DNA from: Myxococcales bacterium
GTDB taxonomy: Bacteria; Myxococcota; Polyangia; Nannocystales; Nannocystaceae
NCBI GenBank assembly: GCA_016793465.1
Contig: JAEUJW010000040.1
Coordinates: forward strand, 124,001-188,000
Direction: 5' to 3'
DNA: 64,000 nt
Shown here: one piece after another, positions 34,556-43,467 of the stretch
How the letters are laid out: every line of letters begins with the position of its first letter
How positions within the stretch are numbered: position 1 is the stretch's first letter
The notes under the pieces: model-generated
Databases searched by the model: none
Seen by the model: the letters and a program-made list of their open reading frames with translations, nothing else
Told to the model about the DNA's origin: nothing
Made by a program: the position numbers and the translations under genes

Positions 34556-36850
34556 ATGACGGATCCGGACAAGCTCCTGCAATTCAACGGCCTCGACGCC
34601 ACCACCGGCGCCCCCCTGTTCCCGCCGCGCGACGCCTCGTCGTTCGCCACCCGCTTGCTCATGCAAGCCAGCTCGAGCATCGACGCCGAGCACCTGCGCG
34701 AGCTCCAGGGCCGCGACTCGCTCAGCATCAAGGAGGGCGTCGACATCACCGACCTCGCGCAGACCGGCTGGGGCGTCGTGTTCCCCGCGGTGCGCCCGAA
34801 CACCCCCGAGGCCGCGCGCCAGGACCAGATCGCCGAGGCGCTCTACCCGCTGTTCGAGCTGCGCCGCGAGCAGGCCGGCCGCATCGACGAGCGCCGCTTC
34901 AAGATCTACCGCGGCTCCGAGGGCTACCGCCCCGACGAGACCAAGTCCGGCTACCTCGCCCGTATCGGCGCCGAGCCCGGCTACATCGACCCCGACCGCG
35001 TCCCCTACTACCTCCTCATCGTCGCCTCGCCCGAGGAGCTGCCGTTCGCCATCCAGGTCCAGCTCGACGTCCACTACTCGGTCGGCCGCCTGCACTTCGA
35101 CGACATCGCCGGCTTCGCCAACTACGCCCGCACCGTGCTCGCCGCCGAGGCCGGCCCGCTGCGCCCGCGCTCGCTCGCCCTCGTCGGCGTGGCCAACCCC
35201 GGCGACGCCGTCAGCGCCGCCGGCGCCCGCGACGTCGTCGCCCCGCTCGCCGGCCCGCTCGCGACCGCCACCGCCCCCGACTGGCAGGTCTTCCACTACG
35301 CCGGCGAGCACGCGCAGAAGGCCAGCGTCGCCCGCCTGCTCGGCGGCGACGCCACCCCCGCGCTCCTGCTCGCGACCGGCCACGGCCTCGGCTACCCGCC
35401 CGGCGACCCGCTGCAGCGCCGCTACCAGGGCGGCCTGGTGTGCCAGGACTGGCCCGGCCCCTCGCAGCCCGGCCGCCTCAACGTCGCCAGCCACTGCTTC
35501 ACCGTCGACGACATCCGGCCGGACGCCGACCTGTCCGGCCTGATGTACATCGACCTCACCTGCTTCGGCGCCGGCACCCCGGTGCTCGCCGACGACGGCC
35601 GCCAGCTCACCGAGGTCCCGTTCCTCTCGGCGCTCCACCAGGCCCTGCTCGGCCACCCGCGCGGCGGGGCGATCGCCACCATCGGCCACCTCGAGCGGGC
35701 CTACGGCGCCGCCGCCCACCCCGACGAGGCCCGCGGCCACCGCATGGCCCTCGACGTCGCCATGCGCAAGCTGCTCGCCGGCTACCCCGTCGGCGCGGCG
35801 ATGGAGGAGATGAACGACCGCTACGCCACCCTCGCGCTCGACCTCCACGCCAAGCTGACGGCCCTGAAGAGCGGCAAGGAGATCGACCCGACCGAGCTCA
35901 CCGACCTGTGGATCGCCACCCACGACGCCCGCGGCTGCGCGATCTCCGGCGACCCCGCGGTCCGCATCGCCGCCGCCCCGGTGCGCCGCGTCGACCCGCC
36001 GACCCGCCGCACCGTCATCAACCCCCAGGACTCCTCGACCGCGATCAGCGTCGACGCCTCGATCGCCATCAACATCGACATCGACGACGACGACGACGGC
36101 CCGCCGGTGCTCGACGACGAGGGCCCGACCGAGCCCGCGGCGGTCATCATGCAGCAGATCTCCCGCACCCTCATCGACCCGCCGCGCGAGGAGCCGCCGC
36201 GCTCCGGCCACACCGAGATGGCCCGCACCGCCGCCTATCCCAAGGAGCAGCTGCGCGCCCCCAGGCCGGCCAGCGCCGGCGCCCAGGCCCTCTCCGCCAA
36301 GCCCGCCGACTCGGTCCGCACCAGCAAGCCCGCCGCCCCCGAGCCCGCGCCCGCGCCCGCCAAGCCCGCCGCGCCGCCGACCCCGACGCTCGACCCGCGC
36401 CAGGTCAGCCACACCGTCGCCCCCAAACCCCCGCAGAAGCTCGAGGCCGGCCTCAACAACCTCTTCAACCTCCTCTCCGGCAAGTCGACCGCCGCCGGCG
36501 CCCCCGAGCTCCCGACCCTCGAGCAGCTCACGCACGGCCTCCTCCAGCTGCTGCAGCGCTCGCTCGCCGACGTCAGCGACCTCGAGGTCCGCACCTACGT
36601 CGCCCGCGACCTGCCGAGCAGCGCCGCCGCCGACCGCCAGGGCCTGCCCGCCACCGCCGAGCTCCGCGCATTCACCCGCGTGCACCTCGACGGCGACATC
36701 GACGTCTGCGTGCCCGAGACCGCCGCCGGCGAGGTCGACCGCGAGCTGTGGCAGCTCCACGGCGAGATGGTCAAACAAGCCCAGCAGAACCGCGCCGAAT
36801 TACTAAAAATGCTGCTGACGACCAGCGCCCACATCCTCCGCGGCGGCTGA
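34556..36850 (+). CDS. Predicted clan CD (caspase/gingipain-like) cysteine peptidase
   Basis: A 764-residue cytosolic protein with no signal peptide. Two blocks fit a clan CD peptidase active site. LLLATGHGLGYPP contains His276 in an H-G turn after a hydrophobic strand, and GLMYIDLTCFGAGTP contains Cys336 after another strand. That is the arrangement seen in gingipains (C25) and caspase-like proteins. Residues 470-640 are a Pro/Ala/Asp-rich disordered region with a run of five Asp residues. The last 110 residues form a separate helical domain (ELWQLHGEMVKQAQQNRAEL). It stands alone as a transcription unit. I infer a regulated protease that could act in signalling or conflict; substrate unknown. 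Confidence 0.7.
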   Translation: MTDPDKLLQFNGLDATTGAPLFPPRDASSFATRLLMQASSSIDAEHLRELQGRDSLSIKEGVDITDLAQTGWGVVFPAVRPNTPEAARQDQIAEALYPLFELRREQAGRIDERRFKIYRGSEGYRPDETKSGYLARIGAEPGYIDPDRVPYYLLIVASPEELPFAIQVQLDVHYSVGRLHFDDIAGFANYARTVLAAEAGPLRPRSLALVGVANPGDAVSAAGARDVVAPLAGPLATATAPDWQVFHYAGEHAQKASVARLLGGDATPALLLATGHGLGYPPGDPLQRRYQGGLVCQDWPGPSQPGRLNVASHCFTVDDIRPDADLSGLMYIDLTCFGAGTPVLADDGRQLTEVPFLSALHQALLGHPRGGAIATIGHLERAYGAAAHPDEARGHRMALDVAMRKLLAGYPVGAAMEEMNDRYATLALDLHAKLTALKSGKEIDPTELTDLWIATHDARGCAISGDPAVRIAAAPVRRVDPPTRRTVINPQDSSTAISVDASIAINIDIDDDDDGPPVLDDEGPTEPAAVIMQQISRTLIDPPREEPPRSGHTEMARTAAYPKEQLRAPRPASAGAQALSAKPADSVRTSKPAAPEPAPAPAKPAAPPTPTLDPRQVSHTVAPKPPQKLEAGLNNLFNLLSGKSTAAGAPELPTLEQLTHGLLQLLQRSLADVSDLEVRTYVARDLPSSAAADRQGLPATAELRAFTRVHLDGDIDVCVPETAAGEVDRELWQLHGEMVKQAQQNRAELLKMLLTTSAHILRGG

Positions 36851-36941
36851 CCCCGGGCCAGCCGCCCCGCCCCGCCGGTCACATGCGCAACACCGGGTAC
36901 GCGCCGAGCGCGGCCTGTGGGGCCCCGGCCCGCGGCGCGGC

Positions 36942-37817
36942 TCACGTCTCGACCGACACCGTCCACATGGCGACCAGGTCGCCCTCGGCGGTGGTGCCGA
37001 ACACGTACACGTCGATCGCCCCCGACAGCATGTCGCCCGACTTCTCGCCGAGCCTGAACACGACGAGGTCGGTCAGGTCGTCCTCGAGCACCGCGCGGAT
37101 CGCCTTGTACTTGTCGGCCCGCTCGTACTCGTAGTCGGTCCACCAGTCCTTCGGCACCGTCAGCGGGTCGAACAGCTGGGCCAGCGTGCGCACCTCGATC
37201 GCCCGATCCGCGAGCGTGGCCTGCCCCGGGTGCTCGACGTACACCGGCGCGATGATCTGCTTGACGTTCTCCTCGCTCACCGGCGCCGCGCAGGCGAACG
37301 TCTCGACGATCCACGGGTAGTCCGACTCGCTCGGATAATCGACCCCGTCGACCGCCGCCGCGAGCGCCATCGCCGTCATCTCCGCCGACGGCCCGAGCGC
37401 GCACTCGCCCGTGCTGCTGTCCCCGCCCGTGTCCGTGCCGCCCGTCGACTCCCCCGCCGTCCCCGTGTCCGCCGTGCCCGTCGTCTCGCCCGACGAGCCC
37501 GCGGCTCCGGTCGTCCCGGGGGACGTCGTCTCGGCGTCGGTCGTCACCACCGGCTCCGTCGCCCCGGTCTCGCTCGAGCTGGCCGCGCCGGTCCCCGTGG
37601 CCTCGTCGCCGCCGCTCGAGCCCGTCGCTGTCGCGCTCACGACCCCGCCGGTCGGCTCCGTGCCCTCGCCCGCGCTGCCCGTCGTCGCCGCCCCGGTCGA
37701 CGCGTCGTCCGGCAGCGCCGGATCCGCCGGGCACCCGACGAGCAGCAACAACCCGAGGCTCGCGCCCCACGTACGCCTGTTCTTACGCTCAGAAAATCCG
37801 TTTTCGTGGCTATGCAT
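36942..37817 (-). CDS. Lipoprotein with nuclease A inhibitor (NuiA)-like domain
   Basis: A 291-residue predicted lipoprotein (signal ending LLLLVGC) with a 115-residue Thr/Ser/Gly linker. The C-terminal 145 residues resemble the NuiA family from Anabaena: VDYPSESDYPWIVETF, then DKYKAIRAVLEDDLTDLVVF, VFRLGEKSG, VYVFGTTAEGDLVAMWTVSVET. NuiA blocks the non-specific nuclease NucA. A surface- or periplasm-anchored version could protect against secreted nucleases, but binding is not shown. TAGACG lies 9 bases before the ATG. The gene stands alone, divergent across 200 bases from nothing coding; the Hsp20 terminator lies in its upstream region. Confidence 0.8.
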   Translation of the reverse strand: MHSHENGFSERKNRRTWGASLGLLLLVGCPADPALPDDASTGAATTGSAGEGTEPTGGVVSATATGSSGGDEATGTGAASSSETGATEPVVTTDAETTSPGTTGAAGSSGETTGTADTGTAGESTGGTDTGGDSSTGECALGPSAEMTAMALAAAVDGVDYPSESDYPWIVETFACAAPVSEENVKQIIAPVYVEHPGQATLADRAIEVRTLAQLFDPLTVPKDWWTDYEYERADKYKAIRAVLEDDLTDLVVFRLGEKSGDMLSGAIDVYVFGTTAEGDLVAMWTVSVET

Positions 37818-37956
37818 GGCGGCCGACGTCTACCTCGGTGCGGCCCGCGAAGACATCCTCGAATCGCGGCGCTGCGCGCGGCGAGCTCGACGCGTCACGA
37901 CTGCCACATCGAGGCCACACCGACGCCCGAACGGGGCGAGCGCCCCACCGACGATC

Positions 37957-37995
37957 CAAAATTAAAAACGGCGCGACGCACCATTGCGTCGCGCC
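37957..37995 (-). terminator. Rho-independent terminator of the hsp20 operon
   Basis: On the minus strand a perfect 11-bp stem (GGCGCGACGCA / TGCGTCGCGCC, 4-base loop, 37970-37995 plus the flanking G) is followed by GTTTTTAATTTTGG. It begins 22 bases after the stop of the second Hsp20 gene. This is the only textbook intrinsic terminator I found in the window. Confidence 0.88.
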
Positions 37996-38017
37996 TGCTG
38001 CCCCTCTGTCGGATCTC

Positions 38018-38407
38018 TCAGCCCTCGGCCTTCACCGTGATCTGGCGCGGCTTGGCCTTGCTGGCCTTCGGCAGCACCAGGTGGAGCACGCCGGCCTGGA
38101 GCTTGGCGTCGATGCGCTCGCTGTCGACGGTCTCGGGGATGGTGAACAGGCGGCGGTAGTCGGCGCCGGCGATCTCCGAGCCGATGGTCTCGCCGCGGGC
38201 GCCGGACTCGGACCGCCTGGCGTACAGGCTCAGCTCGCCCTTCTCGAAGCGGATCTCGATGCCTTCGTTGGGCACGCCGGGCAGGTCGGCGAGCACCAGG
38301 TACTCTTGCTCGTTCTCGTAGATGTCGACCAGCGGCGCGATGACCGGGCGGGTCGACGCCGACTCGGCGACGGGCTGGGAATGGGCGGTGTTCTTCTCGG
38401 TCTTCAT
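38018..38407 (-). CDS. Hsp20 small heat-shock protein (second gene of pair)
   Basis: A 129-residue alpha-crystallin-type chaperone: PLVDIYENEQEYLVLADLPG opens the domain, IEIRFEKGELSLYARR follows, and VLHLVLPKASKAKPRQITVK includes the end of the domain. A usual C-terminal IxI is replaced by RQITVK, which may serve that role. It begins at the ATG after AGGAGA. It follows the first Hsp20 gene by 48 bases and ends before an intrinsic terminator. The products probably co-assemble into oligomers holding unfolded proteins. Confidence 0.92.
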   Translation of the reverse strand: MKTEKNTAHSQPVAESASTRPVIAPLVDIYENEQEYLVLADLPGVPNEGIEIRFEKGELSLYARRSESGARGETIGSEIAGADYRRLFTIPETVDSERIDAKLQAGVLHLVLPKASKAKPRQITVKAEG

Positions 38408-38455
38408 GGTCAAAGGTCTCCTGGGGAAAGGGGTCGATGCGCGCGTCACCGGGCG

Positions 38456-38902
38456 TCAGTGGGCCTTCACGGTGATCGACTTGGGCTGCGAGTCCGGGTG
38501 CTTGGGCAGGGTCACCGTCAGCACCCCGTGCTTCACGGTCGCGGTCACCTTCTCGACGTCGACGCGGGCCGGCATGGCGAAGCTGCGGGCGAAGCGGAGC
38601 TGGCCGCGCTCCTGGCGGTGCACCGCGTAGCCCTCGGGGGCGGCGGACTTGCGCTCGCCCTGGATCGTCAGGCTGTCGCTGGTCACCGCGATCTGCACGT
38701 CGTTCTCGGTCATGCCGGGGACCTCCGCCGTCAGCACGAACGCCTCCTTCGTGTCGTGCAGGTCGACGCGCGGGTACCCCACCGTCGGGCGCGCCCGGCC
38801 GTTGCTCGCGCCCGCGTCGTAGTCGCGGAACACCTGGTCCATGCGGCGGCGAAGCGTGTCGAAGGCGCGGTAGGGGTCGCTCAGGTTCCAGTACGTCATC
38901 AT
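38456..38902 (-). CDS. Hsp20 small heat-shock protein (first gene of pair)
   Basis: A 148-residue alpha-crystallin-domain chaperone with an N-terminal arm typical of bacterial class A sHSPs (YRAFDTLRRRMDQVFRDYD). The domain follows: VDLHDTKEAFVLTAEVPGM, VTSDSLTIQGERK, RSFAMPARVDVEKVTATVKH and GVLTVTLPK, ending KSITVKAH. Two adjacent ATG codons are possible starts. The leader from the predicted promoter is about 170 bases, long enough to fold; sHSP leaders in other bacteria often act as RNA thermometers, which is inference here. Confidence 0.93.
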   Translation of the reverse strand: MMTYWNLSDPYRAFDTLRRRMDQVFRDYDAGASNGRARPTVGYPRVDLHDTKEAFVLTAEVPGMTENDVQIAVTSDSLTIQGERKSAAPEGYAVHRQERGQLRFARSFAMPARVDVEKVTATVKHGVLTVTLPKHPDSQPKSITVKAH

Positions 38903-39077
38903 GGTCGTGGTCTCCGTGTCTCGATGGCTCGCCCGCTCGCCGTTGCTGCACGGCGCCGGACGAGGCGGTCCTTGCGGCGGTCGACCCGCGCCCTCGGGCT
39001 CGCTCCGGGCCCTCTCCTCGAGGGTCTCCGGGGCTCTGCTCGCCGGGCGCCGCGTCGGCTCGTCGTTTGCGGCGTGA

Positions 39078-39105
39078 AAGCTAGGACCGCCTCGACCCCT
39101 GTCAA
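39078..39105 (-). promoter_or_regulatory. Predicted vegetative-type promoter of the hsp20 operon
   Basis: On the minus strand TTGACA (39100-39105) is a perfect -35 box; 16 bases later TAGCTT (39078-39083) is a fair -10 box. Transcription would start near 39071, leaving a leader of about 170 bases to the first Hsp20 ATG. No CIRCE element is visible. The remainder of 38903-39204 holds no gene. Confidence 0.6.
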
Positions 39106-39204
39106 GGCCCCGAATTCAGGCTCTACGCGGCGTTTCCAAAAGACCCCGTCCGTCCGCGACCCCCCGCGTCCCCGCGGCGAGGTCCCCGCGCAAACCTGAC
39201 CGCC

Positions 39205-40419
39205 TCACAGCGCCGGGAAGATCACCTGAAAGAAGAACACCAGCGCCGCCACGGCCACCGCGGTCCGCTTGACCGCCGTCAGCAGCGGGTCCCGGTCGCC
39301 CGGGTCGCGCGCCGCCATCCGCAGCGCCCACCCGAACACCACCGCCGGCGCCCAGAGGTAGCTGACCTGGACCAGCTCGCGCTCCGAGAAGTCGTTGAAC
39401 GCGTAGGTGTAGATCACCGCCGCCGCCCCGAGCCCGCCCGCCAGCGGCACCCAGTAGACCAGCGCCGGCACGCTCGGCTTGACCGGCACCAGCGCCTGCA
39501 CCGGCATCTGGACCAGCTCCGCGCCCGTCGTCGGCGGCGTCGCCGGCAGCGCCGCCGGCGCGGCGTCGAGGATCGCCAGCACCGCCTCGGCCGAGCCCGC
39601 GCGCTGCCCGACCACCGGCTCGAGCATCGCCTCGAGCGCGCGCGCCAGCCGCTCCGGCAGGTGCGGCGCCGCCTTGCGCACGAGCACCTTGCTGGTCATC
39701 TCGTCGAGCGGCAGCTCGTCCGGCTGCGCGTGGGTCAGCGCGCACATCATCGTCATGCCGAGCGCGTACAGGTCCGACGCCGGGCGCGCCTTGCCCAGCA
39801 CCTGCTCCATCGGGAAGAACCCGAAGCTGCCGATCATCGTCGAGCCGGCCTCGGTGCTGGTGCGCAGGCGGTCCTGGATCGCCCCGAAGTCGACGAGGTA
39901 GGCCTGCCCGTCGCCCCCGAGCACCACGTTCGCCGGCTTGATGTCTCGGTGGATCACCGGCGGGTGCCGCGAGTGCAGGTACTGCAGCACCGCCAGCAGG
40001 CGCCGCAGCACCGCCTCGGCCTCGTCGGCGCCCCAGCGCCCGCCGCCGGCGATCCACGCCTGCAGCGAGCGCCCCGCCACGTACGCCTGCGCGATCACCA
40101 GCGACACGTCGGCCCGCGCGCCTTGCACGTACAGCGCCGACGGCTCGCGCGCCAGCTCGCCCTCGAGCGCGAAGAACTCGTACAGCCGCGGGATGCCCGG
40201 GTGGCCGAGCGACGCCAGCACCCGCGCCTCGCGTTCGAACAGCTCGAGCGCCTTCCAGTCGCTCATCTTCTCGAGGCGCAGCTGCTTCAGCACCACCGCC
40301 TCGCCGTCGTGCCGGCGGGCGAGGAACGCCACCCCGAAGCTGCCCTCGCCGAGCGCCCGCTCGACCGTGTAGCGGCCCTCGACGCCGCGCACCACCTGCC
40401 CCGGCTTCAGCTCGGCCAT
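39205..40419 (-). CDS. Membrane-anchored Hanks-type Ser/Thr protein kinase
   Basis: A 404-residue kinase, complete and apparently active: glycine loop GEGSFGVAFLA, catalytic Lys in VVLKQLRL, HRDIKPANVVL catalytic loop, VDFGAI metal-binding motif and activation segment GSFGFFPMEQ. The kinase domain spans about 15-285. After a Pro/Ala linker come three hydrophobic helices (about 310-335, 345-365 and 378-402), so it is tethered to the inner membrane with no extracytoplasmic sensor domain. It starts 8 bases after the stop of the TonB-receptor gene and is presumably co-transcribed with it, a notable pairing. Confidence 0.93.
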   Translation of the reverse strand: MAELKPGQVVRGVEGRYTVERALGEGSFGVAFLARRHDGEAVVLKQLRLEKMSDWKALELFEREARVLASLGHPGIPRLYEFFALEGELAREPSALYVQGARADVSLVIAQAYVAGRSLQAWIAGGGRWGADEAEAVLRRLLAVLQYLHSRHPPVIHRDIKPANVVLGGDGQAYLVDFGAIQDRLRTSTEAGSTMIGSFGFFPMEQVLGKARPASDLYALGMTMMCALTHAQPDELPLDEMTSKVLVRKAAPHLPERLARALEAMLEPVVGQRAGSAEAVLAILDAAPAALPATPPTTGAELVQMPVQALVPVKPSVPALVYWVPLAGGLGAAAVIYTYAFNDFSERELVQVSYLWAPAVVFGWALRMAARDPGDRDPLLTAVKRTAVAVAALVFFFQVIFPAL

Positions 40420-40427
40420 CCCACCGA

Positions 40428-43214
40428 TTAATACTCGAGTCGGACCCCGAGCGAGGGGATGATCGGCAGGCCCGCCTGGATCTGGTTGTCCTGCAGGTTG
40501 TAGCTGTACACGATCGCCTCGCCGTTCTGGCGGTTGTACACGTTGATGATGTCGAGGTACGCGTTGAGCATCACGCGCTTGAACACGAACGTCTTGTCGA
40601 CGCGCAGGTCGAGCTGGTGGAACGCCGGCAGCCGCCCCGAGCGCCCCGTCACCGGCTGATAGTCGTCCTGGTCGGCGTTGTAGATGCCGTTGCTGTACAG
40701 CGTGGTCGGGTTGCCGCTCACCAGGCGGAAGCGCCCGCCGACCTGCCAGTTGCGCGGTAATTTGTAGACCGCGATGACGGTCAGGATGTGCGGCTGGTCG
40801 AACTGGAACGGCCGGTAGTCGGCCCCCGGCTCGGGCCTGATCAGGCTGCGCATCAGCGTGTAGCTGACCCACCCGAACAGCTTGCGGGTCAGCGCCTTGC
40901 GCACCAGGAACTCGCCGCCGTAGATCTGCCCGGTCCCCTGGTTGGCGAAGTTCTCGAGGCGGAGCGTGCCGTCCGGCGCGGTGATCAGCCGCGTCGACGA
41001 CGTCGAGCGGTCGAACACGTACTTGTAGAAGCCGGTCGCCTCGATGTCGAGCCCGATCGACTCGAAGCGGTGGGAGAAGCCGAGGCTCGTGTGCACCCCG
41101 CGCTCGAGGCTCGCGCGCGGGTTCCCCCAGATCGGGTTGAGGTTCAAGATGTCGGGGATCTGGCTGTAGAGGCCGACGCCGCCCTTGATCGTCGTGCTCT
41201 CGCCGACCTGCCACATGAAGCGCACGCGCGGGTCGACCGCCAGCTTCTTCAGCTGGATCGCGTAGTACTGCAGGCGCCCGCCCGGCAGCAGCGTGAACCG
41301 CTCGCCGAGCTGGATGGTCGCCGTGGTGTACAGCGCCGGGTTCGCGTAGCTCTGGGCCAGGTCGCCGACGTTGAACACCCCCGTCGAGCCGAGCCCCGCC
41401 TCCGCCGGCAGGCCCGGCGCCTTCGCCTCGATCTCGTAGCGCCCCGCCTGCATCTCGGTGCCGACGCGCAGGGACGCCCGCTCGCTCAGCTGGCGCGCCG
41501 CCTCCGCGCGGAACGAGAAGCCGGTATTCGGGAAGTTGAACTCGAACCGATCGCCGAACTTGCCGCGCAGCGCCTGGTAGTTGAACGACGGCGTGATCAG
41601 GAAGTCCCACGGCCCGTCCTGCTTGCGGTACACCACGTCGAAGCGGTGGAACAGGATCGCCGTCGACGCCGAGTTGCTGCCGCTCGCGTCCATGGTGTCG
41701 TTCGGCGGCTCCGCGATCAGCTTGAAGCGGTCGTCCGACCCGAACCACCGCAGCGAGAACTCCCCGCCTCCGAGCGGGTAGTCGAACAGCGCCTGGTAGT
41801 CGTAGTAGCGCGGCGCCTGCGTGAGCCCGAGCCCCGCGTCCTTCGGCAGCGCCACCCGCAGCACCCCGTCGATGTAGCTGCGCCGCCCGCTCAGCGCGAA
41901 CGACCCCTTGCCCACCGGCCCCTCGACCAGGACGCCGGCGTCGAAGATGTCGGCGTCGACGTAGCCGTGGAAGCCGTCGCGTCGGCCCTTGCGCGGGTTG
42001 ACGTTGATGATGCCGCCGATCGCGTCGCCGAACCGGCTGTCGAAGTTGCCGGGGATGAAGTCGATCTGGGCGATGATGTCGCTATTGAACGTCGACGACA
42101 GCGCCCCGAAGTGGAACAGCTGCGGGATCTCGTGGTAGCCGAGGTACGTGCGCGAGTCGGCCGGCGCCGCCCCGCGGATCACCAGGAGCCCCGCCCCGAA
42201 CGGCGGGCGCGCGACGCCGGGGAAGTTCTGGATCGCCTTCAGCGCGTCGCCCTGGGTGCCCGGCAGATTATTAATTTCCTGCACGCTGATCGTGCGGCGG
42301 TTGACCTCCTCCGGCTCGTTGCGCCGGCTCGACACCACCGTGCGGTACGGGTTCACGACCAGGCGCCGCTGGAAGTACTTGACCTCGACGCGCGACCCGC
42401 CCTTGAACTCCTCGATCTGCTCGAAGCGGTCGAAGCCCTGGGCCAGCGCGATCACCCGCACCTTGCCGTCCGGCGCCCCGCGGATCTCGAAGCTGCCGTC
42501 GGCCCGCGTGGTCGCCCGCAGCGTCCACTTCGGCGGCGCCTCCTCGCCGTAGACCTTCTTGGTCACCTCGCCGACCTCGGCGTCGGCCGGCGCCGGGATC
42601 ACCAGCACGCTCGCGCCCACCACCGGCGTGCGCTGCCCGGCCTCGACGAGCACGCCGGTGAGCCGCACCGGCCCCTGGCCCGCGACCCCCGGATCAGGGC
42701 CGGAGGGCCCGGCGGGCCGTGAGGTCGGGTCTCGCCCCGGCGCGTCGACCGGCGTGATGCGGGTCGGGGCTGTCCCTTCGGACACCTCGGGTTCTCCCCC
42801 GTCCGGCTCCGCGCCCTTCGCCAGCGGCGGCAACGGCGACGGCGCCGCGATGTCGATCCCCACCGACTTGACGACCTCGACCGGCCGCCCGGCGACCAGC
42901 CCCGGCGAGTAGCGCAGCGACGCGACCGCGGCGAGCGCCAGCGCGTCGAGCTCGGGGTGCACGGTCTGCGTCACCTCGAGCTCGCGCGGCGCTCCGTCGA
43001 TCCCGACCACGAACTTGATGACCACTTGCCCCTGCGGCGGCGGCCGCAGCCGACGCAGCGCCTCGGGGTACGAGATGTCGGCGCTGTTGAGCAGGACCGG
43101 CTCGACCAGCGCCTGGGGATCTTGCGCGCGCGCGAGGTGCAGCGGCGCCGCGGTCAGCAGCGCCGCCGCCAGCATTCGTATCGCCGAGGTGCGGTGCACG
43201 GTCGGCGAGAGCAT
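40428..43214 (-). CDS. TonB C-terminal domain fused to a TonB-dependent receptor
   Basis: A 928-residue outer-membrane protein. After the signal peptide (AIRMLAAALLTAAPLHLARA) comes a TonB C-terminal domain (about 35-115): YPEALRRLRPPPQGQVVIKF, then LRYSPGLVAGRPV. Next is a Pro/Ser linker, a carboxypeptidase-regulatory domain (about 180-285: LTGVLVEAGQRTPVVGASVL), a plug (ISVQEINNLPGTQGDALKAI, LLVIRGAAPADSRTYL) and a 22-strand-type barrel ending GVRLEY. Receptors do not normally carry their own TonB domain. Substrate unknown. A palindrome lies at 42771 within the linker, encoding EVSEGT. The start could also be upstream (TTG or ATG); I chose the ATG nearest the signal sequence. Confidence 0.87.
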   Translation of the reverse strand: MLSPTVHRTSAIRMLAAALLTAAPLHLARAQDPQALVEPVLLNSADISYPEALRRLRPPPQGQVVIKFVVGIDGAPRELEVTQTVHPELDALALAAVASLRYSPGLVAGRPVEVVKSVGIDIAAPSPLPPLAKGAEPDGGEPEVSEGTAPTRITPVDAPGRDPTSRPAGPSGPDPGVAGQGPVRLTGVLVEAGQRTPVVGASVLVIPAPADAEVGEVTKKVYGEEAPPKWTLRATTRADGSFEIRGAPDGKVRVIALAQGFDRFEQIEEFKGGSRVEVKYFQRRLVVNPYRTVVSSRRNEPEEVNRRTISVQEINNLPGTQGDALKAIQNFPGVARPPFGAGLLVIRGAAPADSRTYLGYHEIPQLFHFGALSSTFNSDIIAQIDFIPGNFDSRFGDAIGGIINVNPRKGRRDGFHGYVDADIFDAGVLVEGPVGKGSFALSGRRSYIDGVLRVALPKDAGLGLTQAPRYYDYQALFDYPLGGGEFSLRWFGSDDRFKLIAEPPNDTMDASGSNSASTAILFHRFDVVYRKQDGPWDFLITPSFNYQALRGKFGDRFEFNFPNTGFSFRAEAARQLSERASLRVGTEMQAGRYEIEAKAPGLPAEAGLGSTGVFNVGDLAQSYANPALYTTATIQLGERFTLLPGGRLQYYAIQLKKLAVDPRVRFMWQVGESTTIKGGVGLYSQIPDILNLNPIWGNPRASLERGVHTSLGFSHRFESIGLDIEATGFYKYVFDRSTSSTRLITAPDGTLRLENFANQGTGQIYGGEFLVRKALTRKLFGWVSYTLMRSLIRPEPGADYRPFQFDQPHILTVIAVYKLPRNWQVGGRFRLVSGNPTTLYSNGIYNADQDDYQPVTGRSGRLPAFHQLDLRVDKTFVFKRVMLNAYLDIINVYNRQNGEAIVYSYNLQDNQIQAGLPIIPSLGVRLEY
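42267..42275 (-). repeat. Near-match to the AT-only nonamer
   Basis: ATTATTAAT, one mismatch from ATTATTAAA, read on the coding strand as GAA-ATT-AAT-AAT within the plug-coding region. Similar one-mismatch copies are at 36799, 60508 and 60749. Confidence 0.5.
42771..42784. repeat. Dispersed palindrome TGTCC-N4-GGACA
   Basis: Loop CTTC. The sequence extends on both sides (CTGTCCCTTCGGACACCTC) exactly as in the copies in the TPR gene near 61.5 kb. Confidence 0.75.
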
Positions 43215-43467
43215 GGCCCATGCGGCGCGGCTCTGCCTAGACCCGATGCGCAACATTGCGCCCCTCGCACGCGAACCGCGATAACCCCGCCAGCACGCCT
43301 CGCCAGGCCCTCCGCGGGCGCATCGGCGCGGGAAACCGGCGGCGTGAGTCAGGCGTAGTGCACGTGACCCCCCGTCGCCGCGGCTTGTCGCGGTGGCCCG
43401 CTGGACAATTCTTGCACCCTCGTCCCCGGCCACCACCGCGCTCGTCATTCCTCCGCGTCGCGGGTGG

